A DNA stretch of 64,000 nucleotides from Lepus europaeus (taxonomy: Eukaryota; Chordata; Mammalia; Lagomorpha; Leporidae). The notes under the pieces were generated by a model. It saw only the letters and a program-made list of their open reading frames with translations, made no database searches and was not told the origin of the DNA. Every line of letters starts with the position of its first letter. The stretch's first letter is position 1. The stretch lies in NCBI RefSeq assembly GCF_033115175.1, contig NC_084835.1, forward strand, positions 87,355,948 through 87,419,947, given 5' to 3'. Below, piece by piece: positions 48,991-60,083 of the stretch. The position numbers and the translations under genes were made by a program.

Positions 48991-50836
48991 CAGGAGCTGC
49001 AAAAGGGAAACAGACAGAACTTTATTTATTCGTTCCTCTTTCAGTCTGGTTCCTTTTGCTTCTCTCTAGAATCTCTACATATTATTTCTAAGATATGAAA
49101 AAAATTCTCTTAGAAGAGTAAAGGTGGTTTGTTAAATTTCATAATCTTGAGACAAGGATGTTTATAGCACCTTTAACATAAGCAGATGTTAAATGCTATC
49201 TCATTGTCATTCTCTCAAGAAATAAGGGGACCCTCCTCTGAAGCAAATGCTACTGTGCTTACAAACTTAGAGATCCCCAGAGCATGTCTTCATGCAGAAT
49301 CTCTCCATTATGCCTGATACGTGATTTAGGATGTTACACATGGGAAGTAGTGAACAAAGAATTTATTTATCTATTTTATATCTAAGATTTCATGCAGGCA
49401 TTACCAAAATTCCTAATGTTATTTTCCAAACTCAATCATATATGATCAGGTTCCATAAAAGGATATTTTTTTCGAGTTGTAAAATATTGAAGATCCTTTA
49501 ATAATCCATTTGTGCATGCCATTTTGTCTGGTTGTGCCAGTGCTCTGTTCATTTTTCCTTCCAGACATATTCATTTAGTCAAGGATTATTTTTATATAGA
49601 CGGATTATGGTGATTAGAAGTTTCCAAAGGAGTTTGCATTCACGATAAATACTGATGATTTTACCCTACTGGGAAGTTGTTTATAGCAGTTGTTTTCCTA
49701 GCTAGAGTCCATAAGTCTAGCTTTAGAAGCAACAAGGCCAATAAACACTAAAAGAACTATTTTATGGGCGGTCCAGTACCTGGAATTGCTAGAAACAAGA
49801 GAAGGTAAAGAATCTGAAGAAAAAACCACGAGTGACTGGTTCCTACAGTTGGTGGCATTTGCCTTCATCTGTGGGATAATTGAACCAGGGGACTACAAAT
49901 CCTTTGTGATACAAGACTTTCCTTACAAGACAGTTAATGCACCATCAGTCAGTTAGTAGGAATAGTTCTGTGTTGCAGTCTAGGTATGTTTTCAGTCAGC
50001 TCATTTGCACTTCAAAGTAAGTGCAATTTGGACAATTTCCCTTTTGTAGCATATGAACACAAGCTGAGAAAATGTCTAAATTCATTTGCACAGGACATTC
50101 CTGGCTAGAGTCTGCTAAGCAGAGTGCTGCTAGTTTCTGATAGGTGAGTATTATTACTGTGAATAAATCTTTCCAGAACATGGGGTAGGGGTGCTACAGA
50201 GAAGCATGATTTGCTCTATATTGGTGATAAAAGATTTTATTAACTGAAACATAAGGATATTCTACTTCACAATGGATTTTCAATCATATTATCTTCAGGA
50301 TAATACTTAATGGTGAAGTAACAGGCACAGCCAGTCATCATCAGGGTTAAGAAATGTTTAGTAAATGGGAGAAAGGAAAATGTGATGAGAAAAGTGTGTT
50401 CTGTCTTGGTTGGGATAATATGGCTCAATGACTACCAGAAAGTACAGATGCCAGAGCAAAAATATGCAGTTACAACTTTTTAAATTCAAATATTGAGCAA
50501 AATTATCTCACTAAATTATCATGGGATAACTAAGGAATGCTTGTTTCTTTGTTTTGTTATTTTACTCAATTCCAGATTCTACTAAATTTGTTAAATAAAC
50601 ATTTATTTTGTGTACTGAAACCACACAACCCAAATTTCACAGGACAATCTAGCAAATAATAAAATCTATCCAACAATTCATTAATTCCACATAACTGTTA
50701 CAGTCAACACAGCCATTCAATAATCACTGCTTTAGAGGATTTCACCAGCACTGACTTAGGAGCTAGTTATGTAGTTTCATTAAGTATGATCATATTAAAA
50801 AAGGTCATTCATTTCATTGAATTGGATGTTTTTGTA
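48991..50836. other. unique AT-rich sequence
   Basis: No gene, RNA or classified repeat recognised. Confidence 0.45.
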
Positions 50837-50854
50837 GGAATTATTATTTTTAAG

Positions 50855-51173
50855 ATTTATTTATTTATTTGAAAGAGTTACAGATAGAGAGAAGGTTAGA
50901 CAGAAAGAGAAATCTTCAACCCACTGGTTCACTCCTGAGATGTCTACAACAGTCAGGGCTGGGCCAGGTTGAACATAGGAGCCAGGATCTTCTTCTGGGT
51001 CTCCTAGGTGGATCCAAGGATTGAAGCAGTTGGGCCATCTTTAGCTGTTTTCCCAGATGCATTAGCAGGAAGGTGGATCAGAAGTGGAGCAGCTGAGTTA
51101 GGAACCAGTGCCCATATGGGATACTGGCACTGTAAACAGTGGTTTTATCCACTACCCCACAATGCCAACTCCC
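50855..51173 (-). mobile_element. CSINE (right-hand neighbour is an L1 piece)
   Basis: Reverse C-repeat, complete from AAGATTTATTTATTTATTTGAAAG tail side to the head complement ACAATGCCAACTCCC. Part of a composite unit with the L1 piece and second CSINE that follow; the outer flanks of the whole unit share GGAATTATT...TTTAAG. Confidence 0.9.
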
Positions 51174-51557
51174 TCATTCTTCTTGAAATACTCAAAAGAA
51201 TTTAAAAGGCTTTGGAAGACATCCTCCCAAGCTGCTTCTATAAGGCCATGTTTCAAAGTCAAGAAAAGATACAAGAAAGAAAGACAACTATAGACCAATA
51301 TTCTCAATGAATATAAATACAAAAATCTTCAACAAATTACTAGTTAATTGAATCCAAAAGCACATCCAAAAAATCATTCATCTAGAACAAGTGGGATTTA
51401 TCTCTGGTATGCAGAGGTGCTTTGATATATGCAAATCAGTAAACATGATACATCAAATTAACAAACTGAAGAACAAAAAAACCATATGATTAACTTAAAT
51501 GATATAGAGAACACATTTGATAAAATACAACAGCCTTTCATGATAAAAAAAAAAATT
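51174..51557 (+). mobile_element. L1 ORF2 fragment
   Basis: Plus-strand L1 reverse-transcriptase region: starts at ATTCTTCTTGAAATACTC and ends at CCTTTCATGATAAAA plus added A. It matches the old L1 at about 23282-23665 nearly base for base in order. It is decayed, with no open frame. Confidence 0.85.
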
Positions 51558-51749
51558 CAGGAGCTTCTTCTGGATCTCTTGTGTGGGTGCATGAGGGCCC
51601 ATGGATGTGGGCCATCTTTTGCTGATTTTCCCGGGGCATTAACAGGGAGCTGGTTCAGAGTGGAGCAGCTGGGACATGAACTGGAACCCATATGAGATGC
51701 CAGTGTTGCAGGTTGCAGCTATATCTTCCAGGCCACAGTGCCATCCCCT
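51558..51749 (-). mobile_element. CSINE 5' part, tail missing
   Basis: Starts abruptly at CAGGAGCTTCTTCTGGATCTC (mid-SINE) and runs to the head complement CCACAGTGCCATCCCC. The 3' third (GA block and tail) is absent. Confidence 0.88.
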
Positions 51750-51764
51750 GGAATTATTTTTAAG

Positions 51765-51965
51765 CTTTTTTTGTGTCAGGAACTGTGTAAAATATATGAC
51801 CTGTCTTAATAACTGCAACATTCTTATGGGCATGCACTAGCATTGTGTCATTTTACAATTGAAAAGTGGGCTCAAAAAAGTTAGATGATATGCACAGTTA
51901 AATCACTTGCAAAACTTCTTATCAGGTCTCCTGATTCCAAGGTGAAAGCTTTCACATTCAGTTTG
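51765..51965 (-). mobile_element. MIR SINE fragment
   Basis: GTCATTTTACAATTGAAAAGTGGGCTCAAAAAAGTTAGATGATATGCACAGTTAAATCACTTGC...GGTCTCCTGATTCCAAGG resembles the complement of MIR (attttacagatgaggaaactgaggc...). Confidence 0.55.
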
Positions 51966-52336
51966 TGACACAAGATTACACATGTGTAACGTTCCTTGAG
52001 ATTCATGCCAGTGCTTTATTTATAGAAGATATGAGCATTTCCAAATTGGAGAAACTCAGATTGTGATGATATTTTTCTGGCTTCTCACATGCTTTTTATC
52101 TTAATCCTCCCCAATTATTCTATGTGTATACTCATTCTCCTATATACATTTTTGTCTATCTTGGTCATTTTCTCATTGTTCCTTGAATACTGAATGCTTT
52201 TCTTAGAGTTCCAGGTGTTGCTTGCCTGAAAAGCTACCTACATTCACCCTTGAAAGTAAAGATTGATATTGTGTACCTACCTCATTTCTTTCTTCGTAAA
52301 TGATTTTCCTTTCTCTATTTCATGTGAATTCGCCAT
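51966..52336. other. unique sequence
   Basis: Nothing recognised. Confidence 0.4.
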
Positions 52337-52349
52337 TAAATTGCATTCT

Positions 52350-52679
52350 GGGGCCAGCACTGTGGCTCACTTGGTTAATCCTCCATCTGCGGCGCCGGCA
52401 TCCCATATGGGAGCCGGGTTCTAATCCCGGTAGCTCCTCTTCCAGTCCAGCTCTCTGCTGTGGCCCGGGAGGGCAGCAGAGGATGGCCCAAGTGTTTGGG
52501 CCCCTGCACCTGCATGGGAGACCAGGAGAAGCACCTGGCTTCTGGCTTCGGATCGGTGCAGTCACCGGCCGTGGAGGCCATTTCGGGGTGAACCACCGGT
52601 AAAGGAAGACCTTTCTCTCTGTCTCTCTCTCTCCCTGTCTAACTCTGCCTGTCTAATAAAAAATAAATAAATAAATAAA
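52350..52679 (+). mobile_element. CSINE, young
   Basis: Complete C-repeat: GGGGCCAGCACTGTGGCTC head, GGTTCTAATCCC B box, (CT)n 52612-52634 and an (AAAT)n tail. Perfect 13-base target duplication TAAATTGCATTCT (52337-52349 and 52680-52692). Confidence 0.96.
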
Positions 52680-52692
52680 TAAATTGCATTCT

Positions 52693-54299
52693 ATTATTGT
52701 CCAGTGCAGTTTTGGTAATCAGTGTTTTCAATATCTTTCCCAAATTTCATACCTGTATATATGATATATATATATATATATGATTATATGATAATCTCAT
52801 TCACATTGAGAAAGGATAATTACTTGTATTCTTCAATGACTGCTAAATTTTTGCCATATATTTAATTGCCTTGGAAATACTCTGAAATAAAATATAATGG
52901 CAATGTTACAGAAAAAAACTGATATTTTGAGAGATGAGTAAATTGTCTGGGACGATTGCTGCACCATCAAGATCAACAAATCTTTGATTCCAAAGCCTGA
53001 GTGTATCTCATAATATCCAAACTATGCTCAGAGGTGATTTTGTTTTCATTGATACTCTCATTAGTTCATCTAACAATTTCAAAGATCTGCAATATAAGCA
53101 AAACAAGTCTAGAATGATCTGTGGTTAGTTGCAGCAGTCTGAACTCCAGGCCCTTTGGGCAGATTTGGGTGGACATGGAAGCTTTCTGTAGATTGTTCTA
53201 ATCCCAGCCTCTGGAGTAGGAATATATACATCAATGTAACATAGACTCCTGGTGGTCCTGTGAGGAGACTTCACTTTTCTACCAGATGTTTGAACAGTAA
53301 TGAGGCCCTGTGTTCCTGCACAATTAAGGATATTTTAAGAGATGCTTACACAATGACATTTTTAAAGTTTGCATGCTTTCCTTTATTTCAAAATCATTGC
53401 CACCATCAAATAAAAGAAACTGGTTAAATTAATCAGAGAAATTTTTAGACTAAACATCAAATTAAAAACAAAACTGCTAATGTAAGTTCCATTAGACTCT
53501 ATTAGAAGCCACATCGATTGAGTCATTTAAAAGAAGAGCGCGATCCCCTGGAGATGTTTCCGAGACAACCCCAGGCCAGGGGAGAAGCAGATGGAACTCA
53601 CAGGGCCTCAAGCCTCTAATGTGGGTGATTTTTTTTTTTCTGAATTCCCCCATTTTGCCTTCTTGTCAACAAATTCTGCCATCATTTCTCTCACATCTTT
53701 GCAGCATTTTCCAGAGCTGTTAACAGAAATCATTTCACAGAATGTGGGAAAGAATGTCATTTTGTCATTTTCTTGGGGCAGTAGTGAGGAAGAGCAGGCA
53801 GTGTCTGCTTCCTAAGGTTTTCATGATTAGAAAACAAGAGGAGAATAAGGCCTGCCTGCTCATGGGGTGGAAGAAACAAGTTTGCCTGGCAGCACTATGC
53901 AAAAATAGTGCCTAGAAACTCCCGAGTCAAACATTCTCCTTATTAACTAGAAGGGAGCACAGTTTGGGACCACACTGACACCCCCAAACTTATTGGCACT
54001 AATGAGCAGTGTGAACTTAATCATTACATTATATCTGAGGAATAATGATCATCAGGTAACCTAATTCTTAATGCAGGAACTACTTTTAATTACAGAATTC
54101 CTGTGAGATGGCCATTGGAAGCTCATTATTTTACTGAACTCTCTCTGTCCCATGGTTAGTTGTTTCATCTTTTAAGGAAGTCACCCTTTTTTATTGAGCT
54201 AGGACATTCATTCATTAGTATTTGCTTTCACCTTTGAAGCACAAATAATAAACTGGTAATCATGGTAATGATGCTGCTGCTGGTCGTGATGATGAGTAC
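52693..54299. other. unique sequence, possible conserved non-coding blocks
   Basis: No gene recognised. A short TA run is at 52768-52781. The stretches at about 53430-53620 and 53920-54160 are repeat-free, with CpGs and TAAT sites, and could be conserved regulatory DNA. Confidence 0.4.
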
Positions 54300-54495
54300 A
54301 TTGTTTTTCTCTATGTGCTAGGTATATACTAAAGCATGTGTGGAAGTTCTGTTTATCATCATGGAAATCATGGGTTGTAGGCATTTTATACACTTTCATT
54401 TTACAGAAAAGGAAGATTGAGACTTAGAATGCTTAGGTGACCTCTTTGAGGGACACAGAATTCATAGATGTTGATTAAAAGTTGGTCCCAGTTTG
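54300..54495 (-). mobile_element. MIR SINE fragment
   Basis: GTGCTAGGTATATACTAAAGCATGTG and TTTCATTTTACAGAAAAGGAAGATTGAGACTTAGAATGCTTAGGTGACC match the reverse complement of MIR, including the most conserved 'attttacagatgaggaaactgag' segment. Confidence 0.65.
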
Positions 54496-55766
54496 TTTAA
54501 TTGCCAAACTCTACATAATGGATTCACACAACAAAGCTTCTAGCTTTTACTTAACAAATTCAAAATCTACTGTCTCCTCATTCTTCTTTTCCCCAGGTGG
54601 CATATCCCAGATCCCTTAAGCATTTCTTAATTAGTATGATTTTCAATTTCCGCGTGATGTGGCAGATTTGATTGTAGGAGTTCCTAGCTTTCTTTACTAT
54701 AGTATGAAACCTTGGACTGGAAATATTGTAGAACATAAACTTTGACATGTGCAGCATATAGGAGATTTTGTTGTCATCTTCTGTCATTTGTCCCAATCCA
54801 GTGGTTGTGTCTGCAAAAGTTATCAATAACAAATATAATGAAAAATAACAAAATACAAAACTCAAAGGAAATATTTACATTTGAGAAAAATCTACTGTGG
54901 TTTTCAGATCAAAAGGAAACATTGTATTTGTTTAAAACAATGTTTTTGCTATAAAACTGAATATAGAACTTAATTTAAATGATTCTCCTCATCCATTTGA
55001 ATATACAAAGCTATACTTCCCTTCATCTGCCAAAAATTGTGGTGAATGTGCTCCTATCTCAGGTGCTCTGGGTATAACCATAGAGAGGGTGCATCTTGTG
55101 AAGTCAAACTTTCATTGCCAGCTTATGGAAGAAGTTTTGCTAAGAGATAGATACTAGGCCTTTAGATTAGTCAGGAAGAGAAAATTCAACTGGGAGTGAC
55201 TGTCTTTACATGACACAGGAAAATCAGGTACCAAGGGATGCTACAGAGGAAAGTGGCCTACTCCACAAATCTCTCACTGCTGGAGTCTTTGCTGAGACTC
55301 TCAGGTAGCTCTGAAACTGATGTGTGCTGAACAAGAACTTGCCTTTGATAAAACTCAAAGATTGGTAGATGGAATAGAAATCCATATGGTTTCAGTGAAA
55401 TCAAACACACTGGCAAGTAACAAGGCCAATGTAAAAAGAAGCAACTATGCCAAATTAAAAAGGGAAAAGGGCAGGAGTAGAGAAAGAGTAATAAAATTAT
55501 GTTAAAGTTTGAAATTGGGAAGTATATATTTGCTCTTCTTTCCCCATTTCCCAGCATACAACTCCTAAAATTCCTTTAATCTCCAAAATGATAAGCATTT
55601 TCCCAGATATAAATGAAGCAGGTGATGGCTGACAGCAAGTAGCTTAAGGAAGAAAACTGTTAACTGGAAATACAAAGTAGAGGGTTGGGACTTTCATTCC
55701 CACCTTCTAATCATCAAAGACAAGAGAGGGACTGAAGGTGAAGTTCATCAGCAATGGTGAAAGATT
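54496..55766. other. unique AT-rich sequence
   Basis: No gene or RNA recognised. Two minus-strand frames of 95-99 codons (54578-54865, 55258-55557) are hydrophobic and Ser-rich, with no known domain and no splice context. Confidence 0.4.
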
Positions 55767-55779
55767 TAATAATCAATCA

Positions 55780-56109
55780 CGGGACTGGAACTGTGGCATA
55801 GTAGGCTAAGCCTCTGCCTGCAGCACCAGCATCTCATATGGGTGCCAGCTCCTTTCCTGGCTGCTCCATTCGCATTACAGCTCTCTGAAAATGGCCTTGG
55901 AAAGCAGTAGAGGATGGCACAAGTGCTTGGGCCCTCCATCCATGTGGAAGACACAGAAGAACCTCCTGGTTCCTAGCTTTGGATTGGCTCAGCTGCAGCT
56001 GCTGTGGCTATTTGGGGAGTGAACTAGTAAATAGAAGATTTTTTCTCTGTCTCTTCCTCTCTCTGTCTATAACCTTACCTCTTAAATAAATAAATAAAAT
56101 CTCTAAAAT
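55780..56109 (+). mobile_element. CSINE, older copy
   Basis: Complete C-repeat from GGGACTGGAACTGTGGCATAG to CTTAAATAAATAAATAAAATC. Flanks share AATAATCA (near 55769 and 56119), an imperfect duplication. Confidence 0.9.
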
Positions 56110-56129
56110 GAATAAATAAATAATCACTC

Positions 56130-56999
56130 ATATGGAATGAAGCCTACATAAAAATACAGAAGGACAGATTTTTGAGAGCTTCTAAATTGCTGAATACATG
56201 GAGGTTCCTAGAAGTCGGAGTCCCTGGAAAGAGTCCATGTCCCTCCCCACACCTGCCCTTTGAATCTTTTTCCTTCTGGCTATTCTTCTGCATCCTTTGT
56301 AATATCCTTTATAATGAACTGTAAACATAAGTAAGAGTTTCTCTGAGCACTGCGAGCTACTCAACAGACTAATTGAATCAGAGGACAGGGTTGTGGTAAT
56401 CCTGATCTGTAGCTGGTGGGTCAGAAACTCAAGTAAAACACGTGGGGCCTGGAACTGGTTCTAAAGAGGAGGGGCAGTCTTGGAATTGATTCCCTAAGCT
56501 GTGGGATCTGATGTTATCTCTTGGTAGATGATGTTGGAGCTGAAATGAAGTAGAAGACACCTGCTGGTGCCCACTGAGTGTTCACTGGTTTGTTTGGTAT
56601 GTGGAAGAGGATCCTTCATATCTGTTGTCAAAAGTCACAATAATGCAGAATGTCTTAAACTGAAAAAAAAAAAAAAACAACATACCTCTTCATCTACTTC
56701 CTCAATTTTCTAGTCTGGGTTTCAAAGGTAATACTTTGTATTTATTTATTTATTTATTTATTTATTTATTTTGCTTTTTATGAAGGTTACATTCAGATTT
56801 TTAAGCAACATGTGCATATGACTCCTTAATTTATCAAGTATAGGCATTATCATTTCATATACATTGAATGTGAAGATTTAGCTAAATTATATTAGCCCTA
56901 TGTTCTATTTCCCATTTCTACTCAATCCTTATGTCATATTTCAGCTTTTCAATGGTTATCATTGCAATTAAGCAATTTCTTTAGAAAACCTATCAATCA
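56130..56999. other. mostly unique; possible old repeat end
   Basis: A (TATT)n run lies at 56738-56773. About 56430-56600 (GGGGCCTGGAACTGG...GTGGGATCTGATGTTATCTCTTGGTAGATGATGTTGG) reads like the end of an ancient mammalian interspersed repeat that I cannot name. Confidence 0.35.
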
Positions 57000-57107
57000 G
57001 TGCTCATTTCAGCAGCACATACTTTATATTAAATTGGAAAGATACAGAAATTGGAATTGCCCTGCTCAAGGATGGCATGGAAATTTGTTAAATGTCTCAT
57101 CATTTTA
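57000..57107 (+). pseudogene. U6 snRNA pseudogene, 5' partner of a U6-L1 chimera
   Basis: U6 snRNA is the catalytic spliceosomal RNA. The full length is readable in order: GTGCTC start, CAGCAGCACATA, AAATTGGAA, GATACAGA, GCCCTGC, CAAGGATG, GGAAATTTG, ending before CATTTT. It has about 20 changes, including loss of the ACAGAGA and AGC triad context, so it cannot function. There is no U6 promoter upstream. It passes directly into L1 3' sequence on the same strand, the hallmark of chimeras made by template switching during L1 reverse transcription. Confidence 0.9.
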
Positions 57108-57800
57108 TAGGGTATTATTCAGCCTTTAAGGAAAGAACAGGATTCTGGCATATGCTACAATGTTGATAAACTTTAAAGGCATTAAGCAAAGCCAAATCAA
57201 TGAGGCAGAAAACAAATATTTCAGTGTGGTACCTGGAATTGTCATATTAACAGGGCCAGAAAATAGATTCATGGTTTCTAGATACTGGAGGGAAGGGGCA
57301 AGGAAGTTTTTATTTAGTGTGTAATATAGTGTTAATATGGGAAGATGAAAACGTTCTGGAGATTAATTGTGAAGATGGTTGTTTTTATAGGTTGAATGCT
57401 TGTCTCCACCAAAACTCAAGTTGAAATTTAGCTGCCAATCTATTAAGATATGGGAATTTGGGGAGGTGATCAGGCTATGAAGGCTCCACTCTCATAGGCG
57501 AGCTTGGCGACATAATAAAAGGTCATGTTTTGTTCCCTCTTACTGTCTTTCACTCCTCCCAGTACCATAGGATGACATAGAAATTGAGGCCTCGCTGGAT
57601 GCTAGGCCCAAGCCTCTGGAACTATGAGAAATAAAGTTCTCCTCATATCCTGTTACTGAGTAGCACGTATTCTGTTACAGTTGCACAAAATGAACTAAGA
57701 CAGTTGCACAACAATGTGAATGCACTTAATGCCAATTAACACACAAGTAAAAGATTAAAATAATAAACATCGTGTTGCATATATTACCACAGTAAAATTT
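57108..57800 (+). mobile_element. L1 3' end (old), split by an LTR
   Basis: TAGGGTATTATTCAGCCTTTAAGGAAAGA...GGTACCTGGAATTGTCATATTAAC...TGGAGGGAAGGGG...GTTCTGGAGATT...GAAGATGGT is the end of ORF2 and 3'UTR of an old L1. It resumes at 57703 with GTTGCACAACAATGTGAATGCACTTAATGCCA and ends near 57800. No clear A tail remains. Confidence 0.85.
57380..57702 (+). mobile_element. MLT1/MST-like LTR (ERVL-MaLR) inside the L1
   Basis: TGTTTTTATAGGTTGAATGCTTGTC...CCACCAAAACTCAAGTTGAAAT...GGGAGGTGATCAGGCTATGAAGGCTCCACTCTCAT...TGAGAAATAAAG (AATAAA at 57630)...GTTACAG...GAACTAAGACA is a complete MaLR-type LTR. It splits the L1 between GATGGT and GTTGCAC, with a short GTTG duplication at the junctions. It postdates the chimera. 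Confidence 0.85.
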
Positions 57801-58279
57801 ACAATGATATCTTTTTATTATTCAGCATCTGTACATATCTCTTGAGTAAAACTAACATGCTTCTTCATATCTTAACTTTCATCATACTAGAATGTGCTAT
57901 GCACAAACTTTCATAAAGATTCATAGAATTAATAGTTGCAGACATTGATGTTCTCAAACAATATTTTTCTCTTCTCTTTCTTGTATGCCTTTGGAAGCTT
58001 AAAGGTTTGGGATCTTTCTTGGCTCTGGTAGCCATTTGATGAGGTTTGACCAACAAATCGGTAAGCCAGGAAGTTACTCATGCTCAGAACTGGGCAATTA
58101 ACTGCAGAGTTCTCATTCCTCTGACACAGTAACTGACAACTTTTAGATCTTGCTCTTTTTCTCTTTGTGCTCTGAAATTTCCTGACTACATGTTTAGCAG
58201 TAAGTTTCTTTCTCTTTTTTGTGTATCTGAGTTCATATTAAATAGAAAGATTCATATCTTTCTTCCAATATGCAAAATT
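57801..58279. other. unclassified AT-rich sequence
   Basis: Nothing recognised. Confidence 0.35.
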
Positions 58280-58620
58280 TCCTCTTATTTTTATTATATT
58301 TTTCTTTCTATTTCATACTCTCTCCTTTGAGAGCTTAGATTTGTTGTACGTTGGATATCATGGGTTGTTCTCTGCCTTTCATATTTTATCACATATTTTA
58401 TGTCTCTTTGTCCTTTGTGCTCTAGTTTTATGTTGAGTTCTTCAACCTCATCATATTGATTTTTAGATAGTATCTGTCAAATCTCTCTGAGGCTATTAAT
58501 TAGATTTTCTGTTTCAGTTTCATCTCTTTAAGTGATTTTCTTTTTTTCTATTGCCACCAGAATAGTTCTATCATTTTAGTGTTACTGGTTTTCTTTATAT
58601 TCCTGAATAACTTATTTATT
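58280..58620 (-). mobile_element. possible HAL1/L1 ORF1 fragment, antisense
   Basis: ATTTATCATATTT-type, pyrimidine-rich sequence with TGTTGTACGTTGGATATCATGG...CTTTGTGCTCTAGTT...GAGTTCTTCAACCTC resembles the complement of HAL1 or L1 ORF1. The match is loose, so this could be wrong. Confidence 0.35.
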
Positions 58621-59189
58621 CAAATTCAAAAAAGGAAATATTGAGTTGGCTTTACCAGGGAATGAAGTAGATTTTTCTCTGTTGCTGTATCTGTTAAACT
58701 TTGTTTCCTGTGCAAGATCTCTCCTTCAGTCAGGAGCCTGAACTGGCCAGCAACACACTTAAATCACAGGTGAGCCAGGCTCTTTTTAGATTGCCAAAAG
58801 ATGAAGAATTTTTTTCTGTGGTGCCAACAACCAATTAATGCTTCTAACTCTCCCTGATTAGGTTGTTATATTTCTTTAATGTAAGCATCATCATTTTTGT
58901 TATATAAATTATTATTTGGCTTTCTTGTCTTTTACATCTTGCCTCCTGTCAATGGGTGATTTCTTGCATATTTGTTATACCAAGGATGTAGGAGAGAGGA
59001 GAGGATTATAGATGTGATTGCTTCCTGTTCCTGAGACAGAATTTGAGACAGATCCTCTACTTCTGCCCATCTACTAATCTTGGTGACCTTTTGTAATTTT
59101 TTTTCATATTTAATCATTTTATTCCACAAAGGTAAGAGATTAATTCCCTCTTTCCCTGGTATCTCTTCCCCTGTTAATCCTGAACAGTA
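58621..59189. other. unclassified sequence next to the L1 break
   Basis: Reads on the minus strand as partly coding-like (GRDTRERGN, then a 65-codon frame at 58932-59129) but I cannot place it in L1 ORF2 or any family. Confidence 0.3.
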
Positions 59190-59192
59190 GAT

Positions 59193-60015
59193 TCAAATCA
59201 AATTTTTGATTTCTCTTTTAATTTCTTCTATGACCCATTGTTCATTCAGGAGCATGTTGTTCAATCTCCATGTGTTTGCACGTGCTCTGGGGATTCCCGA
59301 GTTGCTAATTTCCAATTTCATTCCTTTGTGGTCTGAGAAGCTGCATGGTATGATTCTAATTCTCTTGAATTTGCTGAGACTTGCTTTATGGCCTAGTATG
59401 TGGTCAATCCTAGAGAAGGTTCCATGTACTGCTGAGAAGAATGTAAAGTTCTTAGATGTAGGATGAAAAGTTCTGTAGATATCTGTTAGATCCATTTGGG
59501 CTATAGTGTCATTTAAATCTGCTGTCTCCTTGTTGATCTTCTGTCCTGTTGATCTGTCTATCTCTGAGAGTGGAGTATTGAAGTCCCCCAGTACTATTGT
59601 ATTGGGGTCTAAGTCTCCCTTTAAGTCCCTTAACAAGTCTTTTAAATAAGCTGGTGCCCTGTAATTAGGTGCATATACATTGATAATCGTTATATCTTCC
59701 TGTTGAATGGATCCCTTAATCATTAAATAGTGTCCCTCTTTGTCTCTCCTGACAGTTTTTGTGGTAAAGTTTATGTTGTCCGATATTAAGATGGCTACGC
59801 CCGCTCTTTTTTCATTTCTGTTGGCATGGTATATATTTTTCCAGCCTTTCACTTTCAGTCTGTATGTATCTTTGTTGGAAAGATGTGTTTCTTGTAAGCA
59901 GCAAATAGATGGGTTTTGTTCCTTAACCCAATCAGCCAATCTGTCTTTTAACTGGATAGTTCAGGCCATTAATGTTCAATGTGACTATTGATAAGTAGTA
60001 ACTTTGCCCTGCCAT
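59193..60015 (-). pseudogene. L1 ORF2, endonuclease domain only, frameshifted
   Basis: ORF2 starts with ATG at 60013-60015 (MAGQSYYLSIVTLNINGLN). One frame break lies in the TTTT run at 59947-59950. After it a 248-codon frame holds the AP-endonuclease-like domain with its catalytic motifs: QETHL (Glu), INVYAPN, GDFNTPL, SRIDH and SDHKG. These are the metal-binding and phosphodiester-cutting residues used to nick target DNA. The protein ends after IKREIKNLI, so the reverse transcriptase is absent. Confidence 0.9.
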
Positions 60016-60083
60016 TTGCCAAAGATATTTTCTAATATATGTTTTGAACTTCCTGTGATCTTTTGCTCTGAGGTTTCCTTCCT

